Assembly: GCF_023065955.2 (NCBI RefSeq)
Contig: NW_026622808.1
Span: forward strand, 46,078,475 to 46,142,474
Source: Ursus arctos
Taxonomy: Eukaryota > Chordata > Mammalia > Carnivora > Ursidae
DNA: 64,000 nucleotides
Direction of reading: 5' to 3'
Part shown: one piece after another, positions 35,419 through 46,289 of the stretch
How the letters are laid out: each line of letters opens with the position of its first letter
Numbering within the stretch: the stretch's first letter is position 1
Made by a program: the position numbers and the translations under genes
Notes under the pieces: generated by a model
Database searches by the model: none
The model's input: only the letters and a program-made list of their open reading frames with translations
What the model was told of the DNA's origin: nothing

Positions 35419-35752
35419 TGCTAAGCGAAATAAGTCAAGCAGAGAAAGACAATTACATGGTTTCACTCATTTATGGAACATAGGTAGATCAGTACGAGAA
35501 GAAAGGGAAGAAGAAAGGGGGGGCAGTAAACAGAAGGAGGAATGAACCATGAGAGACTATGGACTCTGGGAAACAAACTGAGGGCTTCAGAGGGGATTGG
35601 GATAGGCCGGTGATGGGTATTAAGGAGGGCACATATTGCATGGTGCACTGGGTGTTATACGCAAGTAATGAATCATGGAACACTACATCAAAAACCAGGG
35701 ATGTACTGTATGGAGACTAACATAATATAATAAAAAAATATTACTAAAAAAA
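35419..35752 (+). mobile_element. Young carnivore L1 3' end with target-site duplication
   Basis: 334-bp, 5'-truncated. It keeps the last ORF2 codons (SEISQAEKDNYMVSLIYGT and stop at 35483), a G-rich 3' UTR and CATAATATAATAAAAAAA. Perfect 14-bp duplication AAAAGAAGGAACAA at 35405-35418 and 35753-35766. The implied first-strand nick is the standard L1 endonuclease site (TTTT/AA on the bottom strand). Confidence 0.95.
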
Positions 35753-35881
35753 AAAAGAAGGAACAAATTCCAAAAGCAGGGTAGGGTATCTTTTGAAATA
35801 TAAGGAAGAAATTTTAGAATTTCTGGTGGTACCTCTTATTGCTGAAAAATGATCTTCATCAAAAACAATTTTAAAAAATCA

Positions 35882-36060
35882 GGGACGCCTGGGTGGCTCA
35901 GTCAGTTAAGCATCTGCCATCAGCTCAGGTCATGATCCCTGGGTCCTAGGATTAAGTTCCAGACTGGGCTCCTTGCTCAGTGGGGAGCTTGCTTCTCCCT
36001 CTGCCTGCTGCTCTCCCTGCTTGTGCTCGTTCTCTCTCTCACAAATAAATAAATAAAATC
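35882..36060 (+). mobile_element. Can-SINE
   Basis: GACGCCTGGGTGGCTCAGTC, TTAAGCATCTGCCATCAGCT, tail AAATAAATAAATAAAATC. Perfect 13-bp duplication TTTTAAAAAATCA at 35869-35881 and 36061-36073. Confidence 0.94.
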
Positions 36061-36139
36061 TTTTAAAAAATCACCAACAGTTTTAACTATGGACTACTGA
36101 ACGGTGAACTGTCAAAGATGATGGATTTTTCAGTCTATT

Positions 36140-36350
36140 AGTATGGAGTGGAGCACAGTGAATGTTTGCTAAGCAGGCAGTGAGACTGGCACTTTACATG
36201 TGGCACAGCATGGTGGGTTAGGACTCATGTCCTTTTTACAGACTTGGAACCTGAGGCTCAAAAACGTGTTAAAAAATCACACAGCTCTACTGGGTGGTAA
36301 CGTTGGGATTCATCTCCTGCTCTGTTTACAAAAACTCATTCTTTCCACTA
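36140..36350 (-). mobile_element. MIR SINE, antisense
   Basis: TTTTTACAGACTTGGAACCT, then GAGGCTCAAAAACGTGTTAA and AATCACACAGCTCTACTGGG follow MIR in reverse. Confidence 0.75.
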
Positions 36351-38620
36351 TCCTGCACTTTGAATCTCATCACAGAAGCCCTAAATACAAACAAGAACAG
36401 ATATCATTGTCCAAGATGAGTTTCAATTGTCAGCTTCTCTACTGAGATAGACAGTTTGGCTTTGGAAAAGAAAATTACCGGTTAGTCTGTCACCCGATTT
36501 CAACTTCTTCTCTCTCAGCTTACACATGAGATGGTTTCCTTAAAATTTTAATGTTTGCAAACAAATCAAATCTGGTGATATCAGATTAGCTATATTTTCC
36601 AAACAAACAAGGTGTAGGAGGGGTGGGAAAATAACCTGACCTTCTTCTTGAGATTAGAAATGCTTCAAGGCATATGTGAAAAGCCTCCAGGGGAAAATAT
36701 GCACTATTTTTCACCAGTTCAGCTCAGTTTCTGTTGCCTAATCATTTTCTTATCGCCAAATATTACATATTTACACAGGTGCTTCTCTGATTTAATTGTT
36801 TGGAAGCAGTCACTGGAAGCAACACTATGTGACTCAGCTTTGGTGATGCAGTCCAGCTGGGGTCTGACAGGTAAATAATTACCACTAATCAAAGCTTAAA
36901 TGAATTCAGGTTCTTCAAAGTCAGATGCGGGAAAGGGGGTAGGGGTTATAAATGAACTGTTAGCAATATCAGGAGAAATAAGAGCTGAGCAGTCTAGTCT
37001 GAGCCGAACACAACAAAGAGAAGAGTTAACACAAGTAAGACCTCTGCTGCCACATGCATTACAGCACGGAGACCTCTGGCTGGGGCTCTGTCACTCCCCG
37101 TTCAGGCATAATGAGCTTGGGGCACTCTGTAAAACTGAGCGGGTGATGAGCTATGTCCTTTTCAATCCTTAGAGGGTATAATCTCATGATTTCATGATGC
37201 AGAATTCAGATTTCTTGACATGAAGAGGAAAAACACTTCTTTCTCTGGCCTTTGTATTGATAAATATTGTTTAAAAGAAAAACTAAGCGTGGACACATTT
37301 GCTCCTTGATGACAAACCATATGTTCTGAGGGCTTATTAAGTGAGCAGGTTTAGGTGGGAGGCTATCCATCCTTAGGGGCCAGTGGAGATTTCCAGGGAG
37401 TTATTATGGAGGAGACCTGCCCCAATGCCCGAAGCCCCTACATGATGTATTCACAAGCTTTGAGGACATTTGTTTAATTGTAGCCCATACTGGCTGTAGA
37501 AAGCCTTGCTGCCATGTTTGCAGGTCATTTTTTCAGGCTCCTGGTAATGAACAAAACAGGTCTGATAATTTTCAAGAATATACTCAGGAAATGTGTGGTG
37601 CAGGACTGCAGCTTTCAAGCAGTTGACACAGAAATCTAGTTCAATCAGTGTTGAGAGCCATGCCTGAAGAAGCCTTCTGTGTTTTGGGACCAGCCAGGGT
37701 AGCTGTATCAGCCACAACAAGGCCATATTTTGACTGGCTTTCATCAATTTGACTTGGGTGTTTTTCCCCCCTTTTTCTGCCTCTTGTAAAAGCATTTGGC
37801 TTCGAAACACAAAAAAAGAATTTTTTTAGTAGTAACTCCAAGTACTCTCTTATTGTCTCATAAAATGTGGGTTGAAAGGTTTACCTTATGGTTTGACTCC
37901 TGGCTAGAAGTAAGCAAGAGTCCAACATCAGGAGAAAATATTAAATGACCACTTGTGCTTCTCTTCTTTATTCTTTTCTTTAGTCTGAAATTGTGATGCA
38001 GACACCTTTGCCCTGAGCAGAATTCTCACCACAGCCATGAATGTGGGGGTTTGGGAGAAAAACATGCTCTCTTGTCAGAATGAGCACCCTAAACATCACA
38101 AGCCCAAAGAAAAATACTAACATCTTAAGGAAATGGTTTTGACTGAGGTCTTCCAACATGCACTACTATGTGCTGACTCAGGGAAACTTAAGCAACATGC
38201 TGAAAACATTTACGGGCCTGGAAAATAACTGGTTTAATAATTCAAGATGCTTTTAAGTTACAAAATGAATACTTAGAAACAAATAAGCCTCCCTTCCCAA
38301 AAGTAATGTTGTAGAGTAATCCACTCCTGAAATGAAAAAACAGAGCTCGCCATCAGATGCAAATTCAGTCTTGGGAAACTCCTAAACAATGGACTCCATA
38401 CTGCGTACCTCTCACCGTGGAATGGAGCATCTGCTCATGACTTCAAAATATTTAGATGAAAAATGAAATATTTAATCAATACCTCAGATGTATTTTCATC
38501 TGACTGTCATAGATCTCAGTGCTTCCAAAGAGGTTTTTCCAAGGGTTCCATAGTCCTGGATGATTTTAGGAGGTTCGTTTTTTGTTTTTATATCGTTATA
38601 TAGTAGGTCCTGAGAGACAC
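36351..38620. other. Unique interval of 2.3 kb, no feature recognised
   Basis: The 119-codon minus frame at 37451-37810 is among the longest here, but has no recognisable domain and no flanking splice or promoter logic. I treat it as chance. Confidence 0.45.
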
Positions 38621-38624
38621 ACCA

Positions 38625-38833
38625 AGGTTTCACAACCTCGGCAACTATTAACATTTTGGGCTGAGTAATTCTTTGCTGAAGGGACTATCTATGCATTGTA
38701 GGGTTTTTCAGAGCATCCTTAGTCACCGCTCAGTAGATTCCAGTAGCACTCCCCCAGTTGTAACAAAAATGTCTCCAAGCATTGCTAAGTACCTCCTGAG
38801 AGACCAAAGTTGCCACCAGTTGAGAACACACAT
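38625..38833 (-). mobile_element. MER20, antisense
   Basis: GGTTTCACAACCTCGGCAAC, TATTAACATTTTGGGCTGAG, TGCATTGTAGGGTTTTTCAG, AGTAGCACTCCCCCAGTTGT, AAAAATGTCTCCAAGCATTG, ending AGTTGAGAACACAC. Confidence 0.85.
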
Positions 38834-38844
38834 TTTACTTACTT

Positions 38845-39030
38845 TTACTAATTCAATCTCAAATATACTCTATTAGATAGGTGCTATTATTATCTTCCTA
38901 TTTCTTCATCATTTTTAAGTAATGAGAACATAGCTTAGAGGGCATTAAGTGGTGTGTTCAATGTCATAGTCTAGTAAGTGGCAAAAAAAAAAAAAAAAAA
39001 AAAAAAGACTTCAACCAGATCTGCAAAACT
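38845..39030 (-). mobile_element. MIR, antisense, with internal A22 run
   Basis: ATTAGATAGGTGCTATTATT, then AGTCTAGTAAGTGGC, an A22 run (38983-39006), then CTTCAACCAGATCTGC. The A-run interrupts what is otherwise continuous MIR order. Confidence 0.7.
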
Positions 39031-39379
39031 TATAATCTTCCCTACCACTGTGAATATCCAGAATTTTAGTTGAGCAATAATATGTGCTTTCTCTACAGTC
39101 TAAGATTTCTAAAAATACAGAAATAAATAAATGAACACTTTCCTGAAAGAGTCTCTAAAATGTCACTATATGCAAATTTCCTCCCAATTCAAAGATGTTC
39201 ATTGGAAGGTGGGAATGACCACACAGCTGGACATACCTGGATGTGGGTAACTGGGCCATATGCAATTGTTCCCATTTGCTTGACACTTGCTAGTTCTTTC
39301 AGCTCCTTGAGTGGACAATCCTAAAGCCTACCAGATTCACCACAAAGCACACCACCATAACACTACTGCTTAGCAACAA
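39031..39379. other. Unassigned interval
   Basis: No feature recognised. Confidence 0.4.
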
Positions 39380-39600
39380 CCACATTGTGAAATGGAAAGA
39401 GAATGGAAATTGGGGGGTGGGCATACCTAGGGTTTTCTGCTCACTAACTCTGGGAATTGGGGGAGATTAACTTCCTTTAGCTTCTGATTCCTTATCTGAA
39501 AAAAAAGGGACAATCATAGCTTCTTGCAAGATGGTTATAAGAAGTAAATACATGCAAAGCCCAGGACATAGAACTTGGTAGGTAACAGGCACTCAGGAGA
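39380..39600 (+). mobile_element. MIR SINE
   Basis: 'CTTCTGATTCCTTATCTGAA', then 'GCAAGATGGTTATAAGAAGT', ending 'AGGTAACAGGCACTCAGG', is sense MIR. Confidence 0.6.
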
Positions 39601-39604
39601 GGGC

Positions 39605-39720
39605 ATGAAAATATTTATTGAGCTTCTACTGTATATCAAGCACCGTGCCACATGTTTTACATACATTATTCAGTTTCATTCATGAGGTTCATCACCCACT
39701 GGTTATATAAGGTAGGCACC
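39605..39720 (-). mobile_element. MIR SINE fragment, antisense
   Basis: ATATTTATTGAGCTTCTACT, then GTGCCACATGTTTTACATAC and ATTATTCAGTTTCATTC is the reversed MIR tail. Confidence 0.75.
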
Positions 39721-39729
39721 CCTTCTTGG

Positions 39730-39850
39730 GTTTATTTACTTATCTGTCTCATTCACTTACAGAATAGCAAAGAGCATGCCTGTTTTATTCACTGTTATAA
39801 CCCCAGTGCTTCATACCTCAATCAGTGTTTGTTGAGTTAAAAAATTAATG
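39730..39850 (+). mobile_element. L2 LINE 3' end
   Basis: AGCATGCCTGTTTTATTCAC, then TATAACCCCAGTGCTTCATA and CAGTGTTTGTTGAGTTAAAA. Confidence 0.7.
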
Positions 39851-39959
39851 AACCAGGGAAAGAAGAAAGGTAGCCCTACGAACAATCTTACACTGTCTTC
39901 TATGAAGCACTCTTGATTCTTTCATGGTAGCATTTCTGGGATTTGTTCATTTCTCCTCA

Positions 39960-40260
39960 TTTCTGCAGACACCATCCTGCTTATGACCCTCATTGCCTTG
40001 GTTCTAGACTACTGGAGCCATATCATAATCTTCATGTGGTTTCTAGCCTCTTCTGACTCCCACCTCTGCTCCTCGAGCCTGACACAGGCATCTTCTTCAC
40101 ACACCCCCATCAGCAAATCATTATCATTCATTCAAAACCAAAGCTTTTCATGATCGATCCCAGCTTCCCCTAATCTATCTCACCTTCTACCATTTACTAA
40201 TGTTATCGTTATTCTAGGCAGACCATTATCTGCCTGAACATTTTGGTATGTGAAGCTGAT
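39960..40260 (+). mobile_element. L2 LINE internal fragment
   Basis: 'CTACTGGAGCCATATCATAA', then 'GCCTCTTCTGACTCCCACCT' and 'TCGAGCCTGACACAGGCATC' resembles sense L2 internal sequence. Confidence 0.45.
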
Positions 40261-40274
40261 GATCATCCTGCCAT

Positions 40275-40700
40275 TTACTTAGTACATAGTTCACTGAATA
40301 CCTCTTTTGTACTAGGCACTATGTACTATGTGTGCTACTACCACAGAAAACATGATTATGGTCCCATGGAACTTAAAATATGGTTAAGGAGAAAAGGACC
40401 AAAACTATTGTGATACACTACCAATCAATTTGAAAAAGGTACAGGATGCTAAGTAGCACCTGGAACTCTCTGTCATCCATACTCGGGAAGTCAGAGAAAT
40501 GTTCCCAGTTGGGGTGGGGGGAAGATATAACCTGACATCTGACACCTAAAAATTGAAGAAAGCTTTGCTAGGAAAAAGTGCAGAAAGAATAGCAGAAGGA
40601 GGAATATGGCTCATTTGGTGAACCGAAACAGTTGAGAGTATCTGGAGAGTAGAGAACAAAACGGGTAGGGTTATGAAGGACAAGAGATGGTGTAGAGAGG
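40275..40700 (-). mobile_element. L2 LINE, antisense
   Basis: TGAATACCTCTTTTGTACTA, then AGGCACTATGTAC, ATGGTCCCATGGAACTTAAA and GGTTATGAAGGACAAG follow antisense L2. Confidence 0.65.
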
Positions 40701-40984
40701 TGAAGACAGTCACAGGTATGTGCTCCTGAGCCACGTGAGCCCTACTCTCAAGACAACAGAGAATCACAAAGGAATTCTCAACAGGTTAATAGATACGCTA
40801 CGATTTGAGACTCTCAAGGGGGATGACACCGCCAGGAGGACTTAACAAAGTCACCATTTCTTCTTTATAAAATACAGCCTTGTGACGTAAATCCCTTTCT
40901 TGGCAGGAAAAGGGAAAGTCAAGAAAAAGGATTTTTGTCTTGGGCATCTAGAGAAGATCTGAAAAAAACTACAGGGTGGTCTTT
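40701..40984. other. Unassigned interval
   Basis: No feature recognised. Confidence 0.4.
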
Positions 40985-41110
40985 TCTGAGCTCTGTCAAC
41001 TACTTGGGTGCTTTCCATGCCTCGGTTTTCTTATCTGTCAAATGATGGGGATGAACTGACTATATGATCTCCCAGGCTTCTTCCAGCTCCTTCCTCTTCT
41101 AAATCCTGGC
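40985..41110 (+). mobile_element. MIR-like body with L3-type tail
   Basis: CTCGGTTTTCTTATCTGTCA, then TATATGATCTCCCAGGCTTC and TTCCAGCTCCTTCC. Same architecture as 3770-3895. Confidence 0.45.
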
Positions 41111-41129
41111 CTCTTGCAGATGGTCATTT

Positions 41130-41290
41130 TAAAGCTAAAAACTTGCTGAGAAGACCCATTTGGAGAGCTTGTTAAAATTGTAGAAATCCACACCTCATCC
41201 TCTGAAATGTAGATACAGTAGGTATGAGGTGGGAACACTTAAAAAAAAAAAAAGTGCCCCAAGTGAATCTCATATATGGATTCTCAGACC
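41130..41290 (+). mobile_element. MER5A-like MITE, degraded
   Basis: 'GAGAGCTTGTTAAAATTGTA', then 'CATCCTCTGAAATGTAGATA' follows MER5A order; an A-run has grown near 41240. Confidence 0.5.
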
Positions 41291-41484
41291 CAACTTTTGA
41301 GGAACTCTGTAACAGAAAGATGAGTCCCTTCATTTAAATAGAAAAGAGGCATGAGGATGCCCATTCTTTCAGGAACCGGCCCCTGCATAGTCAATCAAAA
41401 GGAGCCTCAAGTACCCAATCATACCTTTAGGATGTAGAAGCCAAATCAGAATAGATGACCTAATCAGAATTGAAATGGACAGAA

Positions 41485-41590
41485 TGAGTATCAGCCCTTA
41501 TTGAGTTTATGCTGTGTGCCTTGCCCTGTGCCAGGGACTTGGCACCCATTAGCTCCTGTAATTGTCGTAACCAGATGGCAGCATCTAGGT
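41485..41590 (-). mobile_element. MIR fragment, antisense
   Basis: TTATTGAGTTTATGCTGTGT, then GCCCTGTGCCAGGGACTTGG and AGCTCCTGTAATTGTCGTAA. Confidence 0.6.
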
Positions 41591-42446
41591 TCCAACATTA
41601 AGGGGCTTAAAGTAAAGAGGCCTGTGACATTTGCGAGTGAGGAGAAAGCATCAAAAATGGTGACAAACTTTGGTTATCTTTTCTAGTTTCCCATCATCGG
41701 GTTGATGATTTTCCACCATGTAATGAATATATATGCCCTTTGCTTTAGTGTTACTTTCCCAACACTTTTTCATGTTAATCAAAACAAGTATCTCACCAAC
41801 ATACTACCATAATACATAACTGAAAATACATCAGTCTTTGAGGATGGGCTTGAGAAGATCAATTTTCCCATTTCCTCCTTGCCTTCCAGATATGCCCTGA
41901 AGTTGGCAAGATCAAAATAAAATGCATCAAAGAATTCATCTATGGAAATCTTTGCAGGAAATAATCCATCAACTGTTGAGAAAGTCAGTCAGGCTCTTAA
42001 AACCAGGGTGACTCACAAAACTGTAACTACTGTTGAATTAGAACAAGCCTAACACGAGGTACCCTCAAACAAAGAAATGGGACATAAGGAGCATTTGATT
42101 TCAAAGGCTAAGCATGGATTCAGAATTAAGTAAGGAAATAGGTGTTTGGATATTAATAACTGTTCCTTGTTATCAGCATCAAAATGTTCTTGGCATTGAG
42201 GAAGATGACCCAGTAGACTAGATAGGCTAGGTGTACAAAGCTTTAAAGCAACATTGGCCTTGAATTTTAGTTTGAGGTCATTATGTATCCTTCTGTCACA
42301 AGATTAGTTTTCAGAGAGAACTTACACAACCACATCCAGTACCAGTTACATTAACAATGTAACTTGCATGAGAAGAAGAAAGCTCCCATCTTAGATGACA
42401 AGGTGGCCCCAACGGGGCATGAGCTTCAGAGACATACCTGAATTTA
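41591..42446. other. Unassigned interval
   Basis: No frame or repeat was recognised, apart from the SINE target site at its right end. Confidence 0.45.
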
Positions 42447-42582
42447 TTTTATCTATTTTAAGTAGGCTCCACACCCAGGGTGGAACACAGTGTGGGGCTT
42501 GAACTCACAACCCTGAGATCAAGACCCGAGCTGAGATCAAGAATCGAACGCTTACCCAACTGAACCCCCCAGATGCTCCTAG
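42447..42582 (-). mobile_element. Can-SINE, old subfamily, antisense
   Basis: TAAGTAGGCTCCACACCCAG, GTGTGGGGCTTGAACTCACA, ACCCTGAGATCAAGACC, then CAGATGCTCC at the head. Duplication ACCTGAATTTA (42436-42446) and ACTTGAATTTA (42583-42593), one mismatch. Inserted at the edge of a MIR. Confidence 0.9.
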
Positions 42583-42765
42583 ACTTGAATTTAAATCCTT
42601 GCTCTGCCACTTTCTAGCTGTGTGTCTTTGGCAAGTCGCAAAACTTCTCAGAGCTAATGCCTTCTCATTTGTAATGCAAGTTAACCACCAGTACTTTAAA
42701 GAAGTACCATATAAATGAGAGGTAACATGTGTAATATGCCTAGGACACAGCTTGGTAAAAGAAGC
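42583..42765 (+). mobile_element. MIR SINE
   Basis: TTTAAATCCTTGCTCTGCCA, CTTTCTAGCTGTGTGTCTTT, GGCAAGTCGCAAAACTTCTC is sense MIR. Confidence 0.85.
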
Positions 42766-43164
42766 AACCATAGACAGTTAAGTCACAGACAGCAACCATG
42801 ATAACTGAGCAGTACTCAAGTGAACTGGTTTCTTTGAGCTAAATCACAAACGTCACCCTTCCCTCAAGATAGAGGTCTGATAAAAAGTGCGTTTCTGAAC
42901 CTGCAGAGCTATGTATTGTTCTGTAGATACCCTCAAGACTCAACCAAAATTAAGCTGCTATTTTCAACAATCTCCATTATCATCCAAAGCTTTCCCTATA
43001 GTTTAGTAGCAGGCATCGTTCTATGCAGAAATTTTGAACGTTCTTATTGCCAAAAATTCCATGAAACCATGTTTTGAGACTCTTGTATATCACAGAGATG
43101 ATATTAAATAATAACCTTATTTTCCTATTCTTGATTACTCTAACACAAAATAGATTTTGAAATG
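42766..43164. other. Unassigned interval
   Basis: No feature recognised. Confidence 0.4.
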
Positions 43165-43375
43165 ACATCATTCATTTATCAATAAATAGTATGGAATACA
43201 ACGTGTTATGTGCTAGGGATTCAACATTGGTACCTGCTCACAGTGCGATAGGGAGACAGACAAGGTAACAGACTGAAAAAGGAATGAAAGTTAGCCAAGA
43301 AAGAAGACACAGGAAAAGTGCTTTGGGCAAAGGGAACGAATGCAAGGCTTCAAGGTGACAGAACAAGGTGAATTC
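43165..43375 (-). mobile_element. L2 LINE, antisense
   Basis: CATTTATCAATAAATAGTAT, then GTTATGTGCTAGGGATTCAA, GGGAGACAGACAAGGTAACA, AAGGGAACGAATGCAAGGC. Confidence 0.7.
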
Positions 43376-43554
43376 TATACAGAAAAGATTTTTGGTAGGT
43401 CTGGAATGTGAATTTTCCAAAGTATTGAGTCCTGCACTGCCTCATGCTAGTTAAGTGCTAGTTAAGTGATTTCAATTACTGCAGATTTCCCCCCAGATCC
43501 CCGGTGCTTTCACAGACCCTGAAAGATTTCTAGAGTTCCCATTGAGAATAAAAA

Positions 43555-43800
43555 AGGGCTTTGAGCCAAACAAATCCAAGCAAAATTCCCAATTTCACTA
43601 TTGGGTGTCCACACAAACTTGGGCAGGTCACATGTCATCCTCAAGCTTCAGCTTTGACATCTATAAATGGAAGAATAATGCTTCCTTGTTGAGCAGTTGT
43701 GGCCATTAAATACAGTTGACGATTTGGTTCAAATATCTAATGTACGCCTTGACACATGGTAGACACTCAATAAACTTCAACCACTAGCCGTAACTGACAG
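43555..43800 (+). mobile_element. MIR SINE
   Basis: 'AACTTGGGCAGGTCACATGT', 'TTTGACATCTATAAATGG', then 'GACACATGGTAGACACTCAA' and TAAAC tail. Confidence 0.75.
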
Positions 43801-43929
43801 CTCAAATCTGTACATTTCCAACTGGTAAGCACTGATAAAGTGCCTGCAGTCAAAATCAGGTCTATCAAATTTAGAGTTTTCTGTTTTGGAGACCAAAACC
43901 CCTCATTAATATAATCATACAACCATAAG

Positions 43930-44060
43930 ACTCACCACTATTGAGTACTTGCTCTGGGCCAGACATCATGGGAAGCATTCATCTTAAATTCTTAAATCTT
44001 ATAACAATCTTATGAGGTCATTTGTATTTCATGAAATACCGCTCCCATTTTCTACAAAGA
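43930..44060 (-). mobile_element. MIR SINE, antisense
   Basis: ATTGAGTACTTGCTCTGGGC, then CAGACATCATGGGAAGCATT and TAACAATCTTATGAGGTCAT. Confidence 0.7.
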
Positions 44061-44294
44061 AAAGAAAAAAGTTCATGAACTCAAATATATTTTGACATTT
44101 TGGATGAAACAAAGGTAAACAGGTTGGTTTCCTTCAGAGCTTCTCAGAGACTTTCATCTGACAATATGCATTATCAAATCCAAGACTGAGGAAAAACGTC
44201 TAAAGGGTTTTCCAAATGTATTTGACCATTAAATCCCTTTTCGGTTGGATGCGTATTAAAATACTTTTTAAACATACATTGTGAAAGGCTCAAA

Positions 44295-44465
44295 AAAAGA
44301 ATTAACAGCTCCATTTTATACCCCAGAAAACTGGGGCTCAGAGAAGTTACATAACTTGTCTGATGTCATACAACTAGCAAGCAAGATGAACCATGATTTG
44401 AAACCTGGTCTTTCTAACTTTAAAACCACACTCCTAGCCACAGGACCATTCTTTTCAACATTGCC
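44295..44465 (-). mobile_element. MIR SINE, antisense
   Basis: 'CTCCATTTTATACCCCAGAA', 'GGGGCTCAGAGAAGTTACAT', 'GTCATACAACTAGCAAGC' and 'GATTTGAAACCTGG'. It accounts for the 80-codon plus frame crossing it. Confidence 0.85.
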
Positions 44466-45358
44466 CCAATTCTTAGAACCTGTTAAACAGGCTGCAAAAA
44501 CAGGCCTCTGCACAAAGCTCTGACAATTCCAGATAGAACAGCCCCCTAAACAAAACCAAAGAAAACCCTAGGATATTAAGCCAAACACCTGAGTCTGAGG
44601 AAAGCAACCACCCCTGTACTGGGGAAAAGTGAAAAAGCGAAAAGGACCCTGGGCCAATTCTCTCCCGCTGTGGAGACTTGCTAAGATCTGGACACAGAGC
44701 TCAACCAAATAGTCACCTTATTGCCTCTGGTGGTGCGCCGGACTATTTCCCCCGAAGTCTCACAGCTCACACCCTACCTCCGTGGCCCAATCCTTCTCCA
44801 TACCTCTCACCATTTTACTTGTGCTTAGTGACAGCTCACACCTGGCTGTTCCCTCAGCAAGGCAAATGCCGCCCACCGCTGAGCATATTGCTAAAGTAAA
44901 TAACTCACTTAACCCAAACCTAATAATCCCTCTACAAAACTCAGAGAATATGAAAAAGAATTACCCCATCCAGTTCCCTCAGCATTATGGGAACAGGCGA
45001 GCCTTTCATTTACTCCCGCAGTCCATATGTTTGAAGGTCAAACAACACCTGGATATTTCTTTGAAATAAACTAATTGAGCCTGGATGATTTAGAGTCAGT
45101 CTTGCTGAAAGGCTCACTGGATCACCAGTGGTAAGGCAAGACCTGCTTTTGAAAATCCTGGATCCTCCAACCCCAGCTTTGTCAAAGGCAATGAATATTT
45201 GATGCTGTTCAAAGATTAAGACCTGGACCAAACTGAGGAAAGAGAAAGGACTGCTTTCAAACTGCTATGAAAAGGAGTCTTGGCCCCAGGTGTTCAGGGT
45301 GGTAAAGAAATCAGAGGCAGCCAAAGAAAAATCAGGCAGAGAGCCTAAAAAGGAATAG
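44466..45358. other. Unassigned, locally GC-richer interval
   Basis: 44.6-44.9 kb carries short C-rich runs (CCTCTGGTGGTGCGCCGGAC), unlike its flanks. Frames of 73-95 codons have no recognised motif. It could be a degraded LTR, which is unproven. Confidence 0.35.
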
Positions 45359-45359
45359 C

Positions 45360-45425
45360 TTTCAACCACTAAGTGTGCATATAAAGCACCTGGGAAACAC
45401 TTTAACAATGCAGGCTTCCTGGCTA
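45360..45425 (+). mobile_element. MER5A fragment
   Basis: TTTCAACCACTAAGTGTGCA, then AAAGCACCTGGGAAACACTT and AACAATGCAGGCTTCC is the MER5A 5' third. Confidence 0.55.
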
Positions 45426-45764
45426 GCCTTTCCCTTTTGTTCCCCTTGTAGCTGGTTTTCATGGAAACCCTGTTTGTAAGCACAACACAGAATTAACACA
45501 TACGGAGACCAGTTTGATTCAGAGTGGGGGAAAAACATCAACTTCACTAACTTGTTTTGCATCACATGGCACCATGTACTCCAACTGGTTGGCTTGCTTT
45601 GGGCACAGGCAGCTTGAACCTGTGATCCAAAGGTGAGCTTGGGGTGGAAACTCCCTCCCCAATTAGCCTGGTCTCCTAAATTCAAATGCATATGTAGGAC
45701 CTTGCACTTCATAGCATTTATTGGTACTGAGGTGAACTGTTTTCCCCTGGCCAGTTAATACCCT
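45426..45764. other. Unassigned interval
   Basis: The minus frame ending near 45362 (116 codons) has no recognised motif. Confidence 0.4.
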
Positions 45765-45885
45765 TTTCCCCACCTGACTGTCAGTGCTATGAGGGCCACA
45801 CCCATCTTAGGCACTACCACAGCCCCAGAACCTAGAACATGTGGGTACATTTGCTCCCTAATTATTTCCTAAGTAAATAAATGAG
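45765..45885 (+). mobile_element. L2 LINE 3' end
   Basis: 'GTGCTATGAGGGCCACACCC', then 'CCACAGCCCCAGAACCTAGA' and AAGTAAATAAATGAG. Confidence 0.65.
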
Positions 45886-46099
45886 TGGCATTAGAAACCA
45901 ATGACAGGGCTACCAAGAATTTCCTAGAGCAAATACATTGGCAGATAAATAATTTTTGAGGGAAAAAATTGAGATACTACACAGGCATTGATTTTTATCT
46001 TAAAATTTAAAAATGTACATTCTTGTTAAGAATTACTCTGGTCGGTTGTAGTCAGTTTTTGGAATCTGGAAGAATGATAAGTGGAGTTATAATTATAAA

Positions 46100-46240
46100 T
46101 GATCAGAGCTAACACTTATCACGGACTTATGTGCCTGGCCCTGTCCTAGGTTTTATCCATGCTGTACCTCACTCAGTTGTCTCAGAAAACCTATGGGGTA
46201 GCTAACCCATTTTATAAGATGAGGGAACTGAAAGCTAACC
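46100..46240 (-). mobile_element. MIR SINE, antisense
   Basis: 'TAACACTTATCACGGACTTA', then 'GTGCCTGGCCCTGTCCTAGG' and 'TAACCCATTTTATAAGATGA'. Confidence 0.75.
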
Positions 46241-46289
46241 ATGAGAATTCCAGTCGGTCTGTGCTCTCAAACAGTTTAGAGAAACTGAA

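Noticed and set aside
37451..37810. 119-codon minus-strand frame
   Set aside because: Sequence shows no family resemblance, no splice sites at sensible places and no codon bias that I could see.
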